NCBI GenBank assembly: GCA_964512385.1
Contig: CAZEHZ010000008.1
Location: forward strand, 1-39,331
Reading direction: 5' to 3'
DNA: 39,331 nt
DNA from: CALXXL01 sp964512385
GTDB lineage: Bacteria > Verrucomicrobiota > Lentisphaeria > Victivallales > Victivallaceae
This document shows positions 32,554 through 39,331 of the stretch, one piece after another. Each line of letters begins with the position of its first letter. The stretch's first letter is position 1. A model generated the notes under the pieces. That model was not told the origin of the DNA and searched no databases. It saw only the letters and a program-made list of their open reading frames with translations. Made by a program: the position numbers and the translations under genes.

Positions 32554-34092
32554 TTATGCCCGCCCTATTTTATGCAGCAGTTTATGGTTTAATCTCTGCC
32601 GTTCCGTTTTACTTAACAGCGTAAAATAACTTAAGACCACATACACCAGCCCCGGTACCACCGCCACCAGCAGCACCTGATAAAACACCCACCAGTCTTT
32701 CGGCGTTTTCTGCTGTAAATACCACGCCAGACCACCAACCAAAGCCGCATTGATTAACGGCATTAAGTACACCTTTTTTATAATCTGCCACAGCGACAAC
32801 TGCACAAATCTTCCGTAAAACGGCAACATTACCAGCAAAGCCAAAAGCACACTGGGGATCAAAGTGCCGTACAATACGCCGGGCAGACCAATCTTTATTA
32901 CCAATAAAATACTTAAGCTCAAGTTGGCAATGGCCTCGGCCCAGCCTAAAATGCAAAGCAGACGATGCCGACCGGACATCATCATGATTTTTACCCCGAA
33001 ACTGCGGAACGCTACCTCGAAAAACGCACACAACAACATAATCCGCCCCACCATAATCACCTGTTCAGTAACCTGACCAAACAGTAAAATAGAGACTTCC
33101 GGCATCGCCACCAGCAATATGCCCACCGCTCCGGAAATCATCCACGCCGCAAAACGCAGTCCGGTCAGAATTATATTGCGCAACACCTCCAACTCATTAT
33201 TTTTTATCAATCCGGCGGTGAACGGCGCGACGTTTTCCTGATACTGCGAGGTCATACTCTGCACAATATCCGGCACTCTGGTACCCCATTGATATATCCC
33301 CGCCGCATCCAGACCGGAAAAATAACTTAACACCAGACGATCCGTTTTATGAATAAGCAAACTGCCGATGGTATACAGATAGGTGAACAAACTGAAGTCA
33401 AATAACTCTTTCAGCGTGGCCCAGTCTTTACACAACCGCAGCTTAAACAACGGTATCTGCTTTTTTATCATGCCGAACATGAACATGTTTAAAGAAAAAT
33501 TCAAGATAGTGGTAAAACATGTCAACGCCAGCAATGAACCGCCGGATTTAAACAAAGCGTAAATCCCCGTAAGTTCCAGCACTTTACCGGCAATCAACAC
33601 GTAATTACGCAGATATATATTCTTTAACCCCACCAGAATTTCCGGGAACATTCCGGTAGGAAACGTTACGGCAATCCCCAGACTGAACACCAGCAGTACC
33701 TGCCGCAAATATGTAACTTTTTCGGCCGACGCATTTTCCAAATGCGTTAACGGCACAATATATACGGCGGCTAAAACACTGACCAAAACAATCACTAAAG
33801 ACATTATCCACTGCATGGTAAATACCGCTGATACTATTCTGCTGTAACGATTTACATCTACATTCTGCACGCCTTCCGCCGTACATTTCTGCGCCGCCTT
33901 ACTGAAGCCGAAGTCCAATACCAGCACATACATGAACACCGTCCACAACAATCCCCAGAATCCGTAAAACTCCTGCCCTAAATACACTATCATCCAACGG
34001 GTTACCAAAATACCCTGCAGTATGCGGATAAATACCAATATATAATTGGTTATGGTATTTTTTTGGATCAGTTTGCTGACTTCCACGCTCAT
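32554..34092 (-). CDS. Wzx-type oligosaccharide flippase
   Basis: The 512-residue polytopic membrane protein is of the MOP/MATE-like polysaccharide export family, with about 12-14 hydrophobic helices. Its N-terminal RILQGILVTRWMIVYLGQEFYGFWGLLWTV and the LDFGFSKAAQKCTAEG helix are typical of Wzx relatives that flip undecaprenyl-linked oligosaccharide. I use the ATG at 34092 (MSVEVSKL), which has an AAGGAG 6 bases upstream; it overlaps the stop of the hydrolase gene as ATGA. It sits at the 5' part of the glycosyltransferase operon. No Wzy polymerase is nearby, so the unit may be transferred without polymerisation or use a polymerase elsewhere. Confidence 0.85.
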   Translation of the reverse strand: MSVEVSKLIQKNTITNYILVFIRILQGILVTRWMIVYLGQEFYGFWGLLWTVFMYVLVLDFGFSKAAQKCTAEGVQNVDVNRYSRIVSAVFTMQWIMSLVIVLVSVLAAVYIVPLTHLENASAEKVTYLRQVLLVFSLGIAVTFPTGMFPEILVGLKNIYLRNYVLIAGKVLELTGIYALFKSGGSLLALTCFTTILNFSLNMFMFGMIKKQIPLFKLRLCKDWATLKELFDFSLFTYLYTIGSLLIHKTDRLVLSYFSGLDAAGIYQWGTRVPDIVQSMTSQYQENVAPFTAGLIKNNELEVLRNIILTGLRFAAWMISGAVGILLVAMPEVSILLFGQVTEQVIMVGRIMLLCAFFEVAFRSFGVKIMMMSGRHRLLCILGWAEAIANLSLSILLVIKIGLPGVLYGTLIPSVLLALLVMLPFYGRFVQLSLWQIIKKVYLMPLINAALVGGLAWYLQQKTPKDWWVFYQVLLVAVVPGLVYVVLSYFTLLSKTERQRLNHKLLHKIGRA

Positions 34093-35252
34093 CAAATCTC
34101 CTTAATCTCAAAAGCGGCCTGTTTCATTAAGGCGAAAAATCCGGCTATATCCTGCGGAATTTCCGGCGGCGGCTGCACGGTAAGGAAACTTGCCTCGGAA
34201 TCTTTATCATCCGGCGAATAGCCGTGCATGCCCGGAATCCCTTTGCTCCCCATGTCGCACGGCACAATCTGAATGCCCGGATCCATTAAAAATATCTCAT
34301 CACCATACTGTTTGTCGACAAAATTTACATGATATTTTTCCAGCTCGGCGGCGGTTAGCCAATGCCCCGGCTGACCGTTTACCGCATTCATTAAATCCGC
34401 TTTACACGCCGGATTCAAAAACCAGAGCCGCATCATGGTGGAGTCGTAAGCCGCCACATAATCTTTACCAAATTTATACGGGCAGTTTTCCACCGGAGTT
34501 TTTAAGTCCGCCGTGCCGCTTAACGGCGTCATACCGTGATCCGAAAACAAACTTAAATTCCAGTCGGTATAATTCTCCTGTGCCGCGGTGAGCAGTTTTT
34601 TTACCTCGGAGGCAAAGGCGGTCAACTTCTGCTGTACATAGTCCGGTTCATGCACATGGAAATGAAGCATGCCGTCCAGCCCGGCGGTGTAGATGAACAA
34701 AAACTCCATTTCACCATCGTTCAGCAGTTTTACCGCTTCATCAAGATTAGTCTGGTCGCTGTTACGCCAGTTGGATATATGAAATTTAACGCCGCTGTCT
34801 TTCAGCATGTCGCACAAGTTTGGCACGTATTTCAGACCGCCGGGAGCAAAAATATCGTCTTTTTCACAATAATCAAACAACGGCAGGCGGCTATACGGCA
34901 CTTGATAAATGTTAAAATAACCCGTGAACTTAAAAAACTTATTTAAAAATTTACTGACCTTATGCCGAATCCGATGATTGTTAAACAGCTTGGCCGGATG
35001 CATGAACCAATGAAAATAACGGAATAACCCGAACGGCGATTTACCGTTTTTATCCAGAAAGAAAAAGCTGAAGTGTTTATGCACCGTGGGCGGTTCTCCG
35101 CTTAAAATCGTCGGCACGGCCGTGGAGGAGTACCCCAGTTGAGTTCGCACCTTATAACGATACGGCAACTCTTGACACATGAACCGGTAATGCTGAACAA
35201 TCTCCCAGCCTAATGCATCACTGAACAGAAATATGCGTACCTTTTTACCCAT
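34092..35252 (-). CDS. alkaline-phosphatase-superfamily hydrolase (type I phosphodiesterase-like)
   Basis: The 386-residue protein has no signal peptide or membrane helix. It shows the superfamily's metal and nucleophile pattern: FSDALGWE (Asp12), a nucleophile region GYSSTAVPTILSG (about 40-52), FIYTAGLDGMLHFHVHEPD, FSDHGMTPLSG and GMHGYSPDDKD. These match predicted metal ligands of nucleotide pyrophosphatase or phosphopentomutase-like enzymes. It is the first gene of the surface-polysaccharide operon, overlapping the flippase. A role in hydrolysing a phosphate-containing intermediate, or adding one, is inference. The Shine-Dalgarno before its ATG is weak (GGGTGA). Confidence 0.75.
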   Translation of the reverse strand: MGKKVRIFLFSDALGWEIVQHYRFMCQELPYRYKVRTQLGYSSTAVPTILSGEPPTVHKHFSFFFLDKNGKSPFGLFRYFHWFMHPAKLFNNHRIRHKVSKFLNKFFKFTGYFNIYQVPYSRLPLFDYCEKDDIFAPGGLKYVPNLCDMLKDSGVKFHISNWRNSDQTNLDEAVKLLNDGEMEFLFIYTAGLDGMLHFHVHEPDYVQQKLTAFASEVKKLLTAAQENYTDWNLSLFSDHGMTPLSGTADLKTPVENCPYKFGKDYVAAYDSTMMRLWFLNPACKADLMNAVNGQPGHWLTAAELEKYHVNFVDKQYGDEIFLMDPGIQIVPCDMGSKGIPGMHGYSPDDKDSEASFLTVQPPPEIPQDIAGFFALMKQAAFEIKEI

Positions 35253-35275
35253 TTTTTCACCCGTTTCCCAAGACC

Positions 35276-35281
35276 ATTATA
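35276..35281 (-). promoter_or_regulatory. candidate -10 box of the polysaccharide operon
   Basis: A perfect TATAAT on the minus strand lies 23 bases before the hydrolase start, but no convincing -35 is seen. The upstream spacer is AT-rich and shared with the divergent regulator gene. Confidence 0.35.
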
Positions 35282-35357
35282 TAATTTTCCCTGTCTGTAA
35301 TATATTACCTTCGGAAAAAAAAGCAAATAAATGATAAATATTTTTATATATCATGTA

Positions 35358-35385
35358 TTGAATACCCATGTTTTGATGTTATATT
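35358..35385 (+). promoter_or_regulatory. candidate promoter of the HsbR-like regulator
   Basis: TTGAAT (35358-35363), 16 bases and TATATT (35380-35385) lie 32 bases before the ATG at 35418. Confidence 0.45.
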
Positions 35386-35417
35386 AGGTCAGAAATAATT
35401 TGAAAGTGATGACAATC

Positions 35418-37010
35418 ATGGAAAATAAAATAAAAGTACTTGCCGTAGACGATGAGAAATTTAATCTCATATTGCTAAAAGGCTGTCTAAAGGCTGACCA
35501 ATATGAAATTGTCGGCTGTACCAATGCGGTGGATGCACTGCAGGAGTATAAAAAACAGTATTTTGACGTTTTGCTGCTGGATGTTTTAATGCCAGGTATT
35601 GACGGCTTTGAACTGCGGAAACTTATTCGGGGAATCGACAAGGAAAAACCAATTATTTTCCTTACTGCGTTGGTGGACGATGTGAATACCACCATGCTTA
35701 ATCAGATTTCGTGGGACCCGTATACCTACTATATGAACAAGTCTTACAGCAAAAAACTGCTGAGCAATAAAATCGAACAGGCCGTAGAGGTTTACCGTAG
35801 TAAACGCATGATGGAAAGCTACTACAATAAACTGGAAACCGAAATGGACGTGGCCGGGGATTTGCAGAAGCTGCTGCTGCCGGACTGGTGCGTTTTAAAT
35901 AAGGCGTTTTGCGCTTCATTCATTTATCTGCCCTGTGCCAAGGTTTCCGGCGATATTTATGAACTTTTTCAGATTTACGGCGACAAGTATCTGTTCTTTG
36001 TGGGCGATATCGCCGGGCACGGTATGCAGGCCGCATTATATATGGCCGCCGTACAGTCTTTCTTGAAAGTGGCCGCCGCCGGAAAAGACGTAAAACCGCA
36101 TAATCTGCTTAACCAGCTGAACAGCTTCTTCTGCAATGAACTCGGTTCTGGAACCTATATGACTTGCCTGGTGGCGGTGGTGAATTTTGGCTCCAATCAT
36201 ATCAGCATTCAAAGCGCCGGGCATCCGGGGCTGGTGGGGTGTTCGGCCAATAATGAAAAAGTATGGCAGATCGGCGACCACAATAAAGGCGGAATGCCGA
36301 TTGGCTGGTTTGCGGAAAATAAGTACACGGAAGATGATACCTCGGACGCCGTGTTTGAAGACGATACCGTCATTATCGGCTGCAGCGACGGGTTAATGGA
36401 TTTAACCAATAAAGACAATGTTTCGATGTCGGATGATGACCGCAATGAACTTATCGGCATGTTGTCCGTAAGCAGTGATGTGATTACCATCCCGTACCGC
36501 ATTATGAAGTCTATGGAGCAGATCGGTTTTGACCATAATCCCGACGATGTGTGCGTGGTGGCGTTTAAAAAACAACTCAAAAATGAGAAGTTGATCATAA
36601 AACGGATTCCGCCGCAAATTTCCAACGTCAGCAAAACCGCTATCGAATTTTCTAACTTTATACAGGAAAAAACCGGCAATTTGGAGCTGGCGGCTAAAAT
36701 TGAACTCCTGATTTCTGAATATCTAAACAATGTTATCATTCATGGCATGAACTCTAAGCAAAGCTCAAAAAATATTATTTGTATGAGCTTGATGGTGGAT
36801 GAACATGATATCGTGCTGCGCGGGCTTGACCGGGGCAAAATTTGGGAGTTTTCACCCAATACCAATGATGTTAATGCCGATGGCGGTTCTTCGGCCGGAA
36901 ACGCCGCCACCTCCGGCCGCGGTCTGCAAATCATTCGTGATATTACCGACCATGTAACTCATGATACCTATTATGGACTCAATGAAACTGTGTTTTATGT
37001 TAAATATTAA
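35418..37010 (+). CDS. response regulator fused to PP2C phosphatase and HATPase kinase (HsbR-like)
   Basis: The 530-residue cytosolic protein has three modules. REC (1 to about 125) has the acidic pair at 11-12, the phospho-acceptor Asp55 in LLLDVLMPG, Thr83 and Lys108. A SpoIIE-type PP2C domain (about 150-385) contains KVSGDIYELF, VGDIAGHGMQAAL and IGCSDGLMDL. A C-terminal HATPase (about 395-530) has LLISEYLNNVIIHG as N-box and TSGRGLQII as G-box. This is the order of Pseudomonas HsbR, which phosphorylates or dephosphorylates a STAS anti-sigma antagonist according to REC phosphorylation. An HPt gene follows 28 bases downstream. No STAS partner, sigma factor or histidine kinase is in the window. 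The ATG at 35418 is preferred to upstream TTG and ATG codons for spacing to GAAAGTGA. Confidence 0.87.
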   Translation: MENKIKVLAVDDEKFNLILLKGCLKADQYEIVGCTNAVDALQEYKKQYFDVLLLDVLMPGIDGFELRKLIRGIDKEKPIIFLTALVDDVNTTMLNQISWDPYTYYMNKSYSKKLLSNKIEQAVEVYRSKRMMESYYNKLETEMDVAGDLQKLLLPDWCVLNKAFCASFIYLPCAKVSGDIYELFQIYGDKYLFFVGDIAGHGMQAALYMAAVQSFLKVAAAGKDVKPHNLLNQLNSFFCNELGSGTYMTCLVAVVNFGSNHISIQSAGHPGLVGCSANNEKVWQIGDHNKGGMPIGWFAENKYTEDDTSDAVFEDDTVIIGCSDGLMDLTNKDNVSMSDDDRNELIGMLSVSSDVITIPYRIMKSMEQIGFDHNPDDVCVVAFKKQLKNEKLIIKRIPPQISNVSKTAIEFSNFIQEKTGNLELAAKIELLISEYLNNVIIHGMNSKQSSKNIICMSLMVDEHDIVLRGLDRGKIWEFSPNTNDVNADGGSSAGNAATSGRGLQIIRDITDHVTHDTYYGLNETVFYVKY

Positions 37011-37038
37011 ATACCAAATAGATGGAAAGTAAATAATA

Positions 37039-37356
37039 ATGAAGAAAACTATTATTGATTATATGATCGAATCATTGGAAGTGTCTGCCGAAGACGCCGC
37101 CGAATTGTTTGATATGTATCTGGAAACGTTAGACGAACACTGCGTAAAAATGCAGGCGGCGGTGGATAAGGCGGACTTTGCCGAAATTCGCCTTCTTACT
37201 CACTCGCTGACCGGATGTTCCGGCAATGTCGGCGCCGAGTATATTGTGGAAGCGGTACGGGAACTGAACGCCGCCGCCAAAGCCTTGAATAAAGAACAGT
37301 GCCAAGCGGCGTTTGCGGAACTTTTAACACGCCGGGATACTCTGCATAACGCATAA
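37039..37356 (+). CDS. HPt (histidine phosphotransfer) protein
   Basis: The 105-residue helical protein carries the phospho-histidine motif RLLTHSLTGCSGNVGAEYI with His55, the LTHxLxGxxGNxGA pattern of HPt domains. Length and all-helical composition fit a single four-helix domain. It lies 28 bases after the HsbR-like gene and 15 bases before the nucleotidyltransferase-fold gene on the same strand. In Pseudomonas the corresponding HptB relays phosphate to the HsbR receiver domain, so the same role is likely here. The cognate hybrid kinase would be encoded elsewhere. Confidence 0.85.
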   Translation: MKKTIIDYMIESLEVSAEDAAELFDMYLETLDEHCVKMQAAVDKADFAEIRLLTHSLTGCSGNVGAEYIVEAVRELNAAAKALNKEQCQAAFAELLTRRDTLHNA

Positions 37357-37371
37357 TTAGAAATTTTAAAC

Positions 37372-38421
37372 ATGAAACAACTCACATACAATGGGCAGCC
37401 GCAAGCGGAGGAGTTGCTGAAAGATGCACTTAATCAGCTTGGGCTGGATATTGCCGCTCTGCCGATGGCCGAGTGGATTCAGGCCGTGATTTTAGGCGGC
37501 GGATACGGCCGGGGCGAAGGCGGCGCAACCGCCGACGGCGCATTGTATAATGATGTGGACTTTTTTGTTATTACCGACCTAAAAGGTAATGATTTGGCTC
37601 TTTTACAAAAAGAACTGGCCAAATTCAGCGAGAAATATCAACAGATAATAAAAATTGATGTGGACTTTTTCTGCTTGAGTTTGAATAGCTTACAAGCCAC
37701 GGCCAAGACGTTGATGATTCAGGAGTTACTGGCCGGGCATGAGGTTATTTATGGTTCTGAATCTGTGCTGAACACCGTGCCGCATTTAGGGTGGCGTGAG
37801 TTGCCGTGGAGCGAAGCCGCACGGTTGATGCTGAATCGGGGGACCGGAATTCTGCTGGCGGCGGAAAAACTAAACTCCGGCGCCGTCTTAAATGAGGAGG
37901 ATTTAACCTTTATCCGCCGCAATCTGCACAAGGCGGCATTAGGTTGCGGCGATGCACTGCTTTTGGTAAAACATAATTATCGCCAAACCGGACATGAGCG
38001 CAGTAAGGCTATTTTAAGCGCAAATTATATGCCGCGTTTGGCCGAGGCGTATTTGGCGGCGTTAGAGTTTAAATATACGCCAACGGTATTGCAAAATGAA
38101 GATTTAACGGCGTTTCATCAGTCAATTCTGCAATTATGGAACAGCTCGCTGGCCGCAATTTGCTTTACGCTGACCGGCAAACAAAACAACCGGCCGGAAG
38201 TTAATGCCGCCAATATTATTGCCGTACCTCAGCAACTACCGCTGAAGCGTAAGATTAAAGATTTTTTACTCTCGATGCGTTATGCCGGAGAACTGCCGCA
38301 GTTACGGCCGTTTTGCGTAAATCCACGGTTGAAACTTTTAGTCGGCCTGGCAAAACTGCTGAACGCCGTTCCGCCTGCCGACTCCGCCACATATATAAAG
38401 TTATGGCAACGCTTTAATTAA
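37372..38421 (+). CDS. nucleotidyltransferase-fold protein of unknown role
   Basis: The 349-residue protein contains a polymerase-beta-like nucleotidyltransferase signature: GGGYGRGEGG (42-51), then NDVDFFVIT with Asp61 and Asp63, and a third acidic strand KIDVDFF with Asp96 and Asp98. A long, mostly helical C-terminal part (about 130-349) has no motif I recognise. No signal peptide or membrane segment is seen. It follows the HPt gene by 15 bases and may belong to the same transcript. Its stop is only seven bases from that of the convergent DJ-1-family gene. Candidate activities, such as transfer of NMP to protein, sugar or drug, are open. Confidence 0.6.
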   Translation: MKQLTYNGQPQAEELLKDALNQLGLDIAALPMAEWIQAVILGGGYGRGEGGATADGALYNDVDFFVITDLKGNDLALLQKELAKFSEKYQQIIKIDVDFFCLSLNSLQATAKTLMIQELLAGHEVIYGSESVLNTVPHLGWRELPWSEAARLMLNRGTGILLAAEKLNSGAVLNEEDLTFIRRNLHKAALGCGDALLLVKHNYRQTGHERSKAILSANYMPRLAEAYLAALEFKYTPTVLQNEDLTAFHQSILQLWNSSLAAICFTLTGKQNNRPEVNAANIIAVPQQLPLKRKIKDFLLSMRYAGELPQLRPFCVNPRLKLLVGLAKLLNAVPPADSATYIKLWQRFN

Positions 38422-38428
38422 AATCCAT

Positions 38429-39154
38429 TCAACTCTTTAACCGTTCAAGCATCTTTTGCGCCACCAAAACGGCGGAGTGCGGATTTTGCCCGGTTATCAG
38501 GTTTTGATCAATCACCACATGGGGCAGCCAAGGCAGAATGGCATTGTAATATGCGCCTAACTCCAGCAAACGGTTTTCCAAACTGAACGGGACGATTTCA
38601 GTCATGCCGGCGGCGGACTCTTCGGCATTGGAAAAGGCGGTCAGCTTACGCCGAAAAACTAATGGCCGCCCATCGGCACTGCGGCATGCTCCGCACAAGG
38701 CGGCCGCACCATGACAAACTGTGCCAATTAACTTGTTTTCCGCATCAAAACTCCTCAGCAACGCCGCATTGATAAGGTTTGACGCTAAATCCCATAGCGG
38801 CCCGTGCCCGCCCGGATAAAACACCGCATCAAAATCCCCGGCACGCACTTGACTCAATTTACACGTGCGGTTTAAAACACTGCAGTGATGACGAACCAGC
38901 CGCCGGGTGGATTCACTGGTATGTTCGGTAGCCAAACTCGCCGGGTCAACCGGTATCCGGCCGCCCTCCGGCGAACACAGCACTACCTCCAGACCGGCAT
39001 CTAAAAAGGCATAAAACGGTGTGGCAAACTCATCCAGCCACAACCCCGTCGGCCGGCCGGATTCTCCGGCGGTACCGTGCGAGGTCATAACCATCAATAT
39101 CCGCTTGCGCTGATATTTTACCGGCAATTCAGATTTAAATGTACAAAGCAGCAT
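38429..39154 (-). CDS. DJ-1/PfpI superfamily protein, Hsp31-like
   Basis: The 241-residue cytosolic protein has the Hsp31-type layout: LMVMTSHG (20-27), TGLWLDEFATPFYAF with the conserved Glu42, LEVVLCSPEGG, and AVFYPGGHGPLWDLA. The nucleophile elbow is GTVCHGAAAL with Cys137 and the adjacent His138. It ends with TGQNPHSAVLVAQ, the usual C-terminal strand. Family members act as glyoxalase III-type or chaperone and deglycase proteins in carbonyl stress; which applies here cannot be told. A perfect AGGAGG lies 8 bases before the ATG at 39154, so that start is preferred over an upstream TTG. Confidence 0.87.
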   Translation of the reverse strand: MLLCTFKSELPVKYQRKRILMVMTSHGTAGESGRPTGLWLDEFATPFYAFLDAGLEVVLCSPEGGRIPVDPASLATEHTSESTRRLVRHHCSVLNRTCKLSQVRAGDFDAVFYPGGHGPLWDLASNLINAALLRSFDAENKLIGTVCHGAAALCGACRSADGRPLVFRRKLTAFSNAEESAAGMTEIVPFSLENRLLELGAYYNAILPWLPHVVIDQNLITGQNPHSAVLVAQKMLERLKS

Positions 39155-39234
39155 AATCAACCCCTCCTGTTCAAAAAAAAATACATTACTGCATCGGCTG
39201 AATACAGATTTTTAACGCAAAACTCCTCCCTTCC

Positions 39235-39262
39235 AATATATGAGCATTTAAAATCATTTCAA
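39235..39262 (-). promoter_or_regulatory. candidate promoter of the DJ-1-family gene
   Basis: On the minus strand TTGAAA (39257-39262), 16 bases and TATATT (39235-39240) give a predicted start about 75 bases before the ATG, leaving an AT-rich leader with no evident fold. Confidence 0.45.
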
Positions 39263-39331
39263 GCCGTTTTTTCAAGATATTTTTACTTTTTTTGCTTTAT
39301 TCGATTATATATTTCCATATTATACACCAAG

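Overview
This window reads as a chromosomal segment of a Gram-negative bacterium of moderate GC. The best guess is a gut-type member of Lentisphaerota (Victivallales-like) or a close PVC relative. That placement is inference, resting on passenger strand-loop-strand repeats, an aroQ-accB-accC-asp23-amaP block, lipid A-modification genes of the arn type, and a MurA with Asp in place of the catalytic Cys. Genes are densely packed and mostly ordinary, with a few clearly accessory patches. No tRNA, rRNA, CRISPR array or intact insertion sequence was recognised, and no gene-free stretch exceeds 300 bases.

Layout. (1) 1-840: AT-rich remnant of a rolling-circle-type replication protein gene plus the tail of a second copy, abutting the pgk terminator. 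(2) 911-3217 (-): gap and pgk, each with its own terminator. (3) 3497-7011 (+): dnaN, recF, murA. (4) 7263-15348 (-): ftsK, a rodZ-like gene, aroQ, accB, accC, asp23-like, amaP-like and maf, a block covering cell division and shape, shikimate and fatty-acid precursors, envelope stress and nucleotide house-cleaning. (5) 15498-21019 (+): a yihY/brkB gene broken by one in-frame TAA, a strand-loop-strand/FG-GAP repeat protein without a signal peptide, and two glycosidase-like TIM-barrel candidates, one with a signal peptide. (6) 21205-35252 (-): a long cell-surface polysaccharide and lipid A region. From 35252 downwards it runs: alkaline-phosphatase-superfamily hydrolase, Wzx-like flippase, GT2, two GT4s, a GT4-WecG/TagA fusion and a pyruvyltransferase. 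It then continues with arnB, arnT, arnC and finally holA. (7) 35418-38421 (+): a REC-PP2C-HATPase regulator resembling HsbR, an HPt protein resembling HptB, and a nucleotidyltransferase-fold protein. (8) 38429-39154 (-): a DJ-1/Hsp31-family protein.

How it fits together. Regions 4 and 6 supply and decorate the envelope: MurA, RodZ and FtsK for wall and division, ACC for lipids, the glycosyltransferase set for a surface glycan, and ArnBTC for 4-amino-4-deoxy-L-arabinose on lipid A. ArnA and ArnD equivalents, the initiating sugar-phosphate transferase and a Wzy polymerase are not in the window. Candidate promoters have TTGnnn boxes 16-18 bases from TAGATT, TATATT or TATAAT-like boxes, so an ordinary sigma-70-type factor appears to be in use.

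Most worth a second look: the arnBTC-holA unit, the HsbR/HptB-like pair without its STAS partner, the secretion route of the strand-loop-strand protein, the MurA Asp116, the GT4-WecG fusion, the interrupted yihY, and a small family of intergenic repeats confined to two convergent gene spacers.
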